A program made the position numbers and the translations under genes. A stretch of DNA of 9,381 bases. Origin: an uncultured Novosphingobium sp. (lineage in GTDB: Bacteria; Pseudomonadota; Alphaproteobacteria; Sphingomonadales; Sphingomonadaceae). The stretch is taken from positions 1 through 9,381 of the forward strand of contig CALLNA010000163.1 in the NCBI GenBank assembly GCA_938005655.1. Direction: 5' to 3'. This document shows positions 1 to 5,167 of this stretch, one piece after another (position 1 is the stretch's first letter; every line of letters begins with the position of its first letter). The notes beneath the pieces are model-generated. The model worked only from the letters and a program-made list of their open reading frames with translations, did not search any database and had not been told where the DNA came from.

Positions 1-569
1 TCGAGGTGATCGTTCGCCAGATGCTGCAGAAGGTCGAGATCACCGACGGCGGCGACACCACGCTGCTGCCCGGCGAGCAGCTCGACGCCGAGGAGATGCA
101 CGAGATCAACGGCAAGCTCGCGTCCGGCCAGAAGCCGGCCGAGGGCAAGCCGGTGCTGCTCGGCATCACCAAGGCGAGCTTGCAGACGCGCTCGTTCATC
201 TCGGCCGCGTCGTTCCAGGAGACCACCCGCGTGCTCACCCAGGCGGCGGTCGAGGGCAAGCGCGACTCGCTGATCGGCCTCAAGGAGAACGTGATCGTCG
301 GCCGTCTCATCCCCGCCGGCACCGGCGCGGGCATGAACCGGCTGCGCGTCGCCGCCTCCAGCCGCGATGCCGCGCTCCGCGCGCAGTACCGCAAGCTCCA
401 GGAAGCGCTCATCGCTCCGCAGACCGCGGCCGAGGAGCACGCCGCCGAGCTGGCCCAGGGTCCCGAAGCGGCGATCGGCGACGATGCGCTGGCGGTGATG
501 GAAGGCGAGACCCACGGCACCGACGCCGATGCGGGCGACTACCTGATCCAGGACGACGGCGAGGAGTAA
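1..569 (+). CDS. rpoC: DNA-directed RNA polymerase subunit beta' (RpoC), C-terminal fragment
   Basis: This is the last 188 residues of the RNA polymerase beta' subunit; the 5' part lies left of the window and the reading frame begins at base 3. Beta' forms one side of the active-site cleft of the core enzyme. The family's strongly conserved C-terminal block is visible around residues 48-108: GKPVLLGITKASLQTRSFIS, then a SAASFQETTRVL stretch, a DSLIGLKENVIVGRLIPAGTG stretch and, after it, GAGMNRLR. A variable acidic tail follows and ends in DDGEE before a TAA stop. The conserved block is intact and there is no frameshift. In most bacteria rpoC is the last gene of the rplJL-rpoBC cluster, and the intrinsic terminator just downstream fits the end of that transcript. 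Identification is from direct recognition of the conserved block. Confidence 0.97.
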   Translation, partial: EVIVRQMLQKVEITDGGDTTLLPGEQLDAEEMHEINGKLASGQKPAEGKPVLLGITKASLQTRSFISAASFQETTRVLTQAAVEGKRDSLIGLKENVIVGRLIPAGTGAGMNRLRVAASSRDAALRAQYRKLQEALIAPQTAAEEHAAELAQGPEAAIGDDALAVMEGETHGTDADAGDYLIQDDGEE

Positions 570-594
570 TCCGCGCCGTCCCGACCGGGAACAC

Positions 595-628
595 GAAGGC
601 CTCGCCGGAGCGATCCGGCGGGGCTTTT
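595..628 (+). terminator. Rho-independent terminator after rpoC
   Basis: A ten-pair stem (GCCTCGCCGG at 599-608 with CCGGCGGGGC at 615-624, one U-G pair) encloses a six-base loop and is followed at once by TTTT. The flanking GAAG at 595-598 can extend the stem by pairing with the T run. It lies about 30 bases after the rpoC stop, which fits the end of the rpoBC transcript. The A-containing left flank gives only a short T run on the other strand, so it is probably not an efficient terminator for the minus-strand gene ending at 755. Confidence 0.85.
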
Positions 629-754
629 CGTTGGCCGGTCGTCCAGCCGCGTTCTTGCGCGGCACAAGTGGGGAGGATCTTCCTGCCCTCTTCGTGGGTG
701 ATGAGGTCGCTTCCGCCTACTCGGATCGCGGCTGAAACCGAACGCTGCGCTTCC

Positions 755-1474
755 TCAGCGCGGCGTGCTGTCCAGGTAGAGATAGGCCGCGTCGAATTCC
801 GCCAGGGCTTCCAGCCCGCGCAGGTCCTCGATCACCACCAGGCCGCCCTTGAAGGTCGCGAGGCGGCGTTCGCGCAGCTCGCGCAGGACGCGGTTGGTGT
901 GGACCGGGGTCATGCCGAGGCATTCACCCAGCTCGGACTGGTTGAGCGGGAAGGCGTAGCTCTGCCCCTGGACCAGGCCGACGATCCTGAGCCGCTGGTA
1001 AAGCTCGCAGAACAAGTGCGCGGCGCGGGCCACGCCGGTCCGCTGGCCGAGCGACAGCTCCCATTCGCGGTGGATCGCTGCGTCGAGGTTGGTGGTGAAC
1101 CACAGCAGGCGGGTGAGGTGGGGGAACTCCTCGGTCAGGCGGACCAGCCGGCTGTGCTCGGCATAGGCGATGCGGCAGGGGCTGAGCGACATCACGTCGT
1201 GGTCGAGGTGCTTCAGCGTGAAGCCGTGGAGGTCGAGGAAGTCGCCCGGGACGTGCAGCGCCGAGATCTGGCGGCGGCCGTTCCTGAGGTCCTTGTAGCG
1301 GCACATCAGCCCGTCGATCAGCAGGATCGAGCGATGCAGCGGCTCGCCGCGGCAGAGCACGGTCTTCTTCGCCGGCACCTCGGCCAGCTCGACGATCGTC
1401 TCGCGCAGGACCGCCTCCTCTTCCGCCGAAAGCAGGTCGCGGACGCGCAGCTTGAGGAACAGCCGGTCGATCAT
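755..1474 (-). CDS. Crp/Fnr-family transcriptional regulator
   Basis: This is a 239-residue cytoplasmic DNA-binding regulator of the Crp/Fnr superfamily. Residues about 10-140 form the cyclic-nucleotide-binding-like beta-barrel (AKKTVLCRGEP, then SILLIDGLMCRYKDL and HVPGDFLDLHGF). A long dimerisation helix follows, then a winged helix-turn-helix at about 176-217 (PLNQSELGECLGMTPVHTNR, VLRELRERRLATFKGG). The N-terminal region has no cysteine cluster of the FNR iron-sulfur type, and the recognition helix reads V-H-T-N-R where FNR has E-T-I-S-R, so neither the ligand nor the target site can be assigned. I chose the ATG at 1474 over a TTG one codon earlier because GAGGAG (1486-1481 on the minus strand) sits six bases upstream. 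That ATG shares its A with the TGA of the preceding gene, which indicates a two-gene operon with translational coupling. The effector is unknown. Confidence 0.9.
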   Translation of the reverse strand: MIDRLFLKLRVRDLLSAEEEAVLRETIVELAEVPAKKTVLCRGEPLHRSILLIDGLMCRYKDLRNGRRQISALHVPGDFLDLHGFTLKHLDHDVMSLSPCRIAYAEHSRLVRLTEEFPHLTRLLWFTTNLDAAIHREWELSLGQRTGVARAAHLFCELYQRLRIVGLVQGQSYAFPLNQSELGECLGMTPVHTNRVLRELRERRLATFKGGLVVIEDLRGLEALAEFDAAYLYLDSTPR

Positions 1475-1731
1475 CAATCGCTCCTCGGACCCGGCAGCCG
1501 CAGGACGAAGGCTTCGGGGAAGGGTATCTTGCGCAGACTCTGCGCGCCGCCGTCGACGATGTCGATATAGCCGTCGAGATCGAGGACCCCCTTGCGCGCC
1601 TCCTCCGAAATCATCGAGCGGATGGAATCGAGCGCCATGCGCTGGGCCGAGGCCTGATCCTCCAGATCGATCCCCTCTTCGTCCGGCGTGAACCCATCAC
1701 CGTTGAAGACGTGGAAGAAATATCGCGGCAT
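1474..1731 (-). CDS. DUF6894-type small protein
   Basis: This is an 85-residue soluble protein that begins MPRYFFHVFNGDGFTPDEEG and continues with IDLEDQASAQRMALDSI. That pattern (MPRYFFHV, a short turn, D-x-EG, L-x-D, then an alanine-rich helix) is typical of the small DUF6894 family, common in Rhizobiales and Sphingomonadales and without a known biochemical function. There is no signal peptide or membrane segment. The frame stays open upstream for 52 more codons, but the start at 1731 is preferred because GAGGG lies five bases before it and the family motif begins exactly there. The stop codon overlaps the start of the Crp/Fnr regulator, so the two are probably one transcript. Family assignment is from memory of the N-terminal motif; any role with the regulator is inference. 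Confidence 0.8.
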   Translation of the reverse strand: MPRYFFHVFNGDGFTPDEEGIDLEDQASAQRMALDSIRSMISEEARKGVLDLDGYIDIVDGGAQSLRKIPFPEAFVLRLPGPRSD

Positions 1732-1818
1732 CGGGACCCTCGTGACAGCCGATCCTTGGTTCAATGCCTGGATATCGCTCGCGTTCCGGACGAAAGCCCG
1801 CGACCGATCCGTCCGCAC

Positions 1819-1832
1819 TTGATCCAGGTTAA
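1819..1832. promoter_or_regulatory. FNR/FixK-like half-conserved palindrome in divergent intergenic region
   Basis: TTGAT-CCAG-GTTAA occurs once in the 174-base region between the divergent DUF6894/crp pair and the 56-residue gene. The left half is a perfect FNR/FixK half-site (consensus TTGAT-N4-ATCAA), and the right half matches three of five bases. It could be an operator for a Crp/Fnr protein. The neighbouring regulator's recognition helix lacks the FNR-specific E-xx-SR residues, so autoregulation is only a guess. No convincing -35/-10 pair was found here on either strand. Confidence 0.2.
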
Positions 1833-1905
1833 CGGCATCGCCCCAATCGCCGGATATAGCCGCGGCACCAAGCCAATGGCGATCCATGCAGGGGAACAGG
1901 ACGAC

Positions 1906-2076
1906 ATGCCCTTTCTGGTACTAGACAGGAACGGCGACCCGATGACCGATCCGGTCTCGGGGCTGATCCGCCAGTTCGACACCCGCGGCGAGGCGGAGGC
2001 CTACCGCAAGGCCAACAAGGGCTTGCGGGTGATCGAGGTCCCCGCCGGCCCCGACGCAATCGTGCTGCGGACCTGA
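1906..2076 (+). CDS. Small hypothetical protein (56 aa)
   Basis: This is a 56-residue protein I do not recognise. It begins MPFLVLDRNGDPMTDPVSGL and ends in RVIEVPAGPDAIVLRT. The pattern suggests a compact alpha/beta fold: a strand (FLVLD), a charged helix around residues 26-38 (RGEAEAYRKANKG) and a strand (LRVIEV). It has no signal peptide, membrane segment or cysteine. The start at 1906 is preferred because AGGA lies four bases upstream, with a second G-rich stretch (AGGGGAA) further out. An in-frame ATG at 1876 would add ten residues but lacks a ribosome binding site. The frame runs open further upstream to 1711, opposite the DUF6894 gene, which is probably chance. It is divergent from the DUF6894/crp pair and converges on the oxidoreductase gene 34 bases away. 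That it is a real gene is likely but not certain. Confidence 0.55.
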   Translation: MPFLVLDRNGDPMTDPVSGLIRQFDTRGEAEAYRKANKGLRVIEVPAGPDAIVLRT

Positions 2077-2110
2077 CGTCCACCGCGCCGGTCAGCCGCG
2101 CCCGTCAGCC

Positions 2111-3157
2111 TTATCCGGCCCCGAGCCAGACCCCGGCCGGAGCATGGGGCAGGCCGACGTCGCGCAGGCCGAGCACGCCGGGCCGCGCGGCCTTGATGTC
2201 GAATAGCGCGCTCACCGCGGGCAGGGCGGTCATCGTGTCCCAGTCGTGGTTCTTCCAGTGCGCCGGCGGGGTGAAGCGGATGCGCGTATCGATGTGCGGC
2301 TCGCCCTCGATCACCAGGTGATACTGGTCCTCGTCGATCGTCCAGCCCTCGGCGAGCCGCTTGGTCAGATACCAGACAACGGTGAGGTTCATCACCGTCC
2401 TGCCGCCGACCTTGCCGTTCCACCCGCCGCGCAGGGCGGCGTTGGTGCCCTGCTCCATCTTCAGCCAGCCGAGGTCGACCGTCTCGGCCGCGGTCGCGTA
2501 GTCGCAGAAGAACTCGATGTCGTCGAAGACGTAGCCCATCGCGTCGCCGACCCGCAGCACGGCGTCGCGAAACAGGATCAGCCAGGAGCGCGCCCGCTCC
2601 TTCAGCTCAGGCGTCATCCCGCCGGGCTCGCCGATGCCGAGGTAGCCCCAGGTCTCCACCGATTCGTAGACCGAGCAATCGGCGCTCTCGACCAGGCTGA
2701 CCGAATCGACCTTGCGGCACACGGCCGTCATCGCCGCGGTGATCGCGTTGACCCAGCCGGGGTTGATCCCGGTGATATAGAGCGAGGCCCCGCCCTTGCG
2801 CCCCGCCGCGTCGAGCCGCTCGCGCACCTCGCCCTGGACCCCGCCCGAGTGGAGGAACAGGTTGGTGCTGACCACGTCCATGCCCGCCCCCAGCAGGCGC
2901 ACGGCGTGGTCCACGTTACCCTCGAACGGGGTGTAGAGCACCGAATCCGCGCCGAGCGCGATCAGCGCGTCGATGTCGTCGGTCGCCTTGATCCCGGTTT
3001 CCGGCCGGCCGCAGAGCTCGCCCGCGTCCTTGCCGACCTTGTCCGGCGAATGGGCATAGACCCCGACCAGCTCCAGCCGCGGATCGTCGAGCACCGCCCG
3101 CATCGCGAGCTTGCCGACCTTGCCGGTGTTCCACTGGATGACGCGCAGCTTGTCCAT
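2111..3157 (-). CDS. NAD(P)-binding oxidoreductase, DapB-like / 2,4-diaminopentanoate dehydrogenase-like family
   Basis: This 348-residue cytoplasmic protein begins MDKLRVIQWNTGKVGKLAMR, a Rossmann nucleotide-binding strand-turn-helix of the dihydrodipicolinate-reductase type. ELVGVYAHSPDKVGKDAGEL follows, then an acidic segment (DDIDAL), the second-half motif TPFEGNVDHAVRLLGAGMDVV and GINPGWVNAI at about 130-139. The C-terminal half matches the domain seen in 2,4-diaminopentanoate dehydrogenase-like proteins and ends LRDVGLPHAPAGVW. These proteins are often annotated as dihydrodipicolinate reductase, but the C-terminal half is not that of DapB and lysine synthesis is unlikely. The natural substrate, probably an amine or a keto compound, is unknown. 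The ATG at 3157 was chosen because GAGGAG lies eight bases upstream and the Rossmann strand starts there; an earlier in-frame start would add 19 unlikely residues. It is divergent from nadE and appears monocistronic. Confidence 0.82.
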   Translation of the reverse strand: MDKLRVIQWNTGKVGKLAMRAVLDDPRLELVGVYAHSPDKVGKDAGELCGRPETGIKATDDIDALIALGADSVLYTPFEGNVDHAVRLLGAGMDVVSTNLFLHSGGVQGEVRERLDAAGRKGGASLYITGINPGWVNAITAAMTAVCRKVDSVSLVESADCSVYESVETWGYLGIGEPGGMTPELKERARSWLILFRDAVLRVGDAMGYVFDDIEFFCDYATAAETVDLGWLKMEQGTNAALRGGWNGKVGGRTVMNLTVVWYLTKRLAEGWTIDEDQYHLVIEGEPHIDTRIRFTPPAHWKNHDWDTMTALPAVSALFDIKAARPGVLGLRDVGLPHAPAGVWLGAG

Positions 3158-3165
3158 CGTTCGGA

Positions 3166-3171
3166 CTCCTC
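3166..3171 (-). promoter_or_regulatory. Ribosome binding site of the DapB-like gene
   Basis: GAGGAG on the minus strand, eight bases before the ATG at 3157. It decides the start codon against an in-frame upstream start at 3214. A run of seven A residues sits just upstream in the same leader. Confidence 0.75.
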
Positions 3172-3260
3172 TCGTTTTTTTCGCTTGCCCGGAGTGTGCA
3201 TATCGCGGCGGCAAATGGAACCCGATTGCCCCCGACCCATTCCCTTCCTAAGTCTCGACC

Positions 3261-4922
3261 ATGGCCGACACGCTCAAGATCACCCTCGCCCAGACCAACC
3301 AGATCGTCGGCGACCTGGCCGGCAATGCCGCCGCGATGCTCAAGGTGCGCGAGCGCGCCGCCGCGGCGGGCTCCGACCTCGTCGTCTTTCCCGAGCTGAA
3401 CCTGATCGGCTATCCGCCCGAAGACCTGATCCTCAAGCCCGCCCTGATCGAGCGCGCGGCGGCCGAGCTGGAGACGCTGGCCCGGGCGACGGCCGATTGC
3501 GGGCCGGCGATGCTGGTCGGCTCGGTCTTCGTCCAGGACGGGGCGCTGCACAACGGCGTCGCCCTGCTCGACCAGGGCAAGGTCCAGGCGACCCGCTTCA
3601 AGCACGAACTGCCCAACTATGGCACCTTCGACGAGGTCCGCCTGTTCCAGCCCGGTCCCCTGCCCGAGCCGATCGTGTTCCGCGGCACGATGATCGGCGT
3701 GCCGATCTGCGAGGACATCTGGCAGCCCGACGTCTGCCGCCACCTCGCCGACTTCGGCGCCGAGCTGCTGATCGTGGTCAACGGCAGCCCCTACGAGATC
3801 GACAAGGACACCCTACGGATCGACGGCGTGGCTAAGCTCCGCGCGGTCGACACCAGGCTGCCGCTGGCCTACGTCAACCGCGTCGGCGGGCAGGACGAGC
3901 TGGTCTTCGACGGGGCGAGCTTCGTCGTCAACGGCGACGGCACCCTCGCGGTCCAGATGAAGGACTGGGAGGAGCAGGAGGTCCAGACCCACTGGACCCG
4001 CACCGCCCAGGGGTGGCGCTGCGACCGCGGGGAGATCGCCGCCCTCGCCGACCATCCCGAGGACATCTACTGCGCGATGGTCCTGGCCCTGCGCGACTAC
4101 GTGAACCGCAACGGCTTCCCCGGCGTTGTGCTCGGCCTCTCGGGCGGGATCGACAGCGCGATCTGCGCCGCGATCGCCGCCGACGCGCTCGGTCCGGAGC
4201 GGGTCCGCTGCGTCATGCTGCCGAGCCGCTACACCAGCCAGGAGAGCCTCGACGACGCCGCCGAATGCGCGCGCCTGATCGGATGCAGCCACGAGATCAT
4301 CCCGATCCAGCCGGCGGTCGACGGCTTCGGCGAGATGCTCGCCGCGCCCTTCGCCGGGACCGCGCCCGACCTCACCGAGGAGAACCTGCAATCGCGCGTC
4401 CGCGGGGTGACGCTGATGGCGCTGTCGAACAAATTCGGCCCGATGCTGCTGACCACCGGCAACAAGAGCGAGATGAGCGTCGGCTACGCGACGATCTACG
4501 GCGACATGGCGGGCGGCTACAACCCGCTGAAGGACGCCTACAAGATGACCGTCTTCGCCATCTCCCGCTGGCGTAATCAGCATCGCCCGCGGATCGGCCT
4601 CGGCCCGGACGGTCCGGTGATCCCCGAGAACATCCTGACCAAGCCGCCCAGCGCGGAGCTGCGCCCGGACCAGAAGGATTCGGATTCGCTGCCGCCCTAC
4701 GAGGTGCTCGATCCGATCCTCCAGGGCCTGGTCGAGCACGAGAAAAGCGTCGGCCAGCTCGTCCAGGAAGGCTTCGAGCGCGACATCGTGGTGAAGATCG
4801 AGCGCCTGCTCCACCTCTCCGAATACAAGCGCCGCCAGGCCCCGCCTGGGGTCAAGCTGGGCAGCCGCAACTTCGGCCGCGACCGCCGCTATCCGATCAC
4901 CCAGGCGTTCCGGACGGCCTAG
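3261..4922 (+). CDS. nadE: Glutamine-dependent NAD+ synthetase
   Basis: This 553-residue enzyme makes NAD+ from nicotinic acid adenine dinucleotide, ATP and glutamine, the last step of NAD synthesis. It is the two-domain, glutamine-using form. Residues about 5-260 are a nitrilase-type amidase domain with the catalytic triad visible: E45 (VVFPELNLIGYPPEDL), K114 (TRFKHELPNYGTFDE) and C150 (GVPICEDIW). Residues about 265-553 are the synthetase domain, with the ATP-pyrophosphatase loop LGLSGGIDSA at 291-300, then LPSRYTS, LLTTGNKSEMSVGYATIYGD at 397-416, and KPPSAELRPDQKDSDSLPPY at 461-480. The length is normal for the family. The ATG at 3261 is the natural start, but no good Shine-Dalgarno sequence precedes it, so a leaderless or very short leader is possible. 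The stop is one base before the next start, which suggests co-translation with the small membrane protein. Confidence 0.96.
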   Translation: MADTLKITLAQTNQIVGDLAGNAAAMLKVRERAAAAGSDLVVFPELNLIGYPPEDLILKPALIERAAAELETLARATADCGPAMLVGSVFVQDGALHNGVALLDQGKVQATRFKHELPNYGTFDEVRLFQPGPLPEPIVFRGTMIGVPICEDIWQPDVCRHLADFGAELLIVVNGSPYEIDKDTLRIDGVAKLRAVDTRLPLAYVNRVGGQDELVFDGASFVVNGDGTLAVQMKDWEEQEVQTHWTRTAQGWRCDRGEIAALADHPEDIYCAMVLALRDYVNRNGFPGVVLGLSGGIDSAICAAIAADALGPERVRCVMLPSRYTSQESLDDAAECARLIGCSHEIIPIQPAVDGFGEMLAAPFAGTAPDLTEENLQSRVRGVTLMALSNKFGPMLLTTGNKSEMSVGYATIYGDMAGGYNPLKDAYKMTVFAISRWRNQHRPRIGLGPDGPVIPENILTKPPSAELRPDQKDSDSLPPYEVLDPILQGLVEHEKSVGQLVQEGFERDIVVKIERLLHLSEYKRRQAPPGVKLGSRNFGRDRRYPITQAFRTA

Positions 4923-4923
4923 G

Positions 4924-5130
4924 ATGCAAAGGGGGCCTGACCTCAAGGGCCGGGGCTATCTGGTCTCGGCGCTCAGCGTGGTCCTGCTTGCCATCCCGGC
5001 GTTCAAGGTCGCCGCCAAGGACGCCTGGACCATGGCCGCGCTGGCCGCCGGCATGGCGCTGTCGGTCTGCGGGATGCTGCTGCGCTGGCGCTCCCACCAG
5101 CTCGACCGGCAGCGCAAGGACGGCGACTGA
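4924..5130 (+). CDS. Small two-helix membrane protein of unknown function
   Basis: This is a 68-residue protein with a short basic N terminus (MQRGPDLKGRG), a first hydrophobic helix at about 11-30 (YLVSALSVVLLAIPAFKVAA), a short loop with K-D, a second helix at about 34-54 (AWTMAALAAGMALSVCGMLL) and a charged C-terminal tail (RWRSHQLDRQRKDGD). Basic residues flank both ends, which predicts both termini in the cytoplasm with a short periplasmic loop. I do not recognise a family. It starts one base after the nadE stop (TAG-G-ATG), with no strong ribosome binding site of its own, so expression probably depends on translational coupling to nadE. gltX begins 37 bases after its stop. Placement within the plus-strand run and normal codon use support a real gene; the function is unknown. 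Confidence 0.7.
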   Translation: MQRGPDLKGRGYLVSALSVVLLAIPAFKVAAKDAWTMAALAAGMALSVCGMLLRWRSHQLDRQRKDGD

Positions 5131-5133
5131 CGC

Positions 5134-5161
5134 TTTCCAGCGCGGCGCAAAGGCTTATAGG
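5134..5161 (+). promoter_or_regulatory. Possible gltX promoter placing transcription start at the ATG
   Basis: TTTCCA (5134-5139), a 16-base spacer, and TATAGG (5156-5161) each match four of six bases of the sigma-70 -35 and -10 consensus. Initiation six to seven bases after the -10 box would fall at or next to the ATG at 5168, giving a leaderless message. The GGGCGGGG directly against the start codon is too close to act as a normal Shine-Dalgarno. gltX may also be read from the nadE transcript. Confidence 0.35.
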
Positions 5162-5167
5162 GCGGGG

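Noticed and set aside
646..663. Second hairpin (GCCGCG / CGCGGC) after the rpoC terminator
   Set aside because: The stem is only six pairs and has no T run on either strand; it may be chance in GC-rich DNA and does not clearly terminate the minus-strand regulator.
668..1570. 300-codon open frame on the plus strand opposite the Crp/Fnr gene
   Set aside because: The minus strand encodes a clear Crp/Fnr regulator; the plus frame has no motif and low-complexity composition.
2077..2110. Direct repeat GTCAGCC twice between two convergent genes
   Set aside because: It is too short and isolated to call a repeat element, and no terminator stem with a T run was found.
2246..3835. Very long open frame (529 codons) on the plus strand opposite the DapB-like gene
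   Set aside because: It is antisense to a well-recognised gene, rich in Arg/Ala/Pro/Gly as expected from a GC-rich shadow frame, and has no family motif.
3813..4946. 377-codon open frame on the minus strand opposite nadE
   Set aside because: It lies antisense to the conserved synthetase domain, with the composition of a GC-rich shadow and no ribosome binding site or motif.
4988..5167. 60-codon N-terminal extension of the gltX frame
   Set aside because: It overlaps the small membrane-protein gene, is Arg/Pro/Ser-rich, and the GluRS family N terminus starts at the ATG at 5168.
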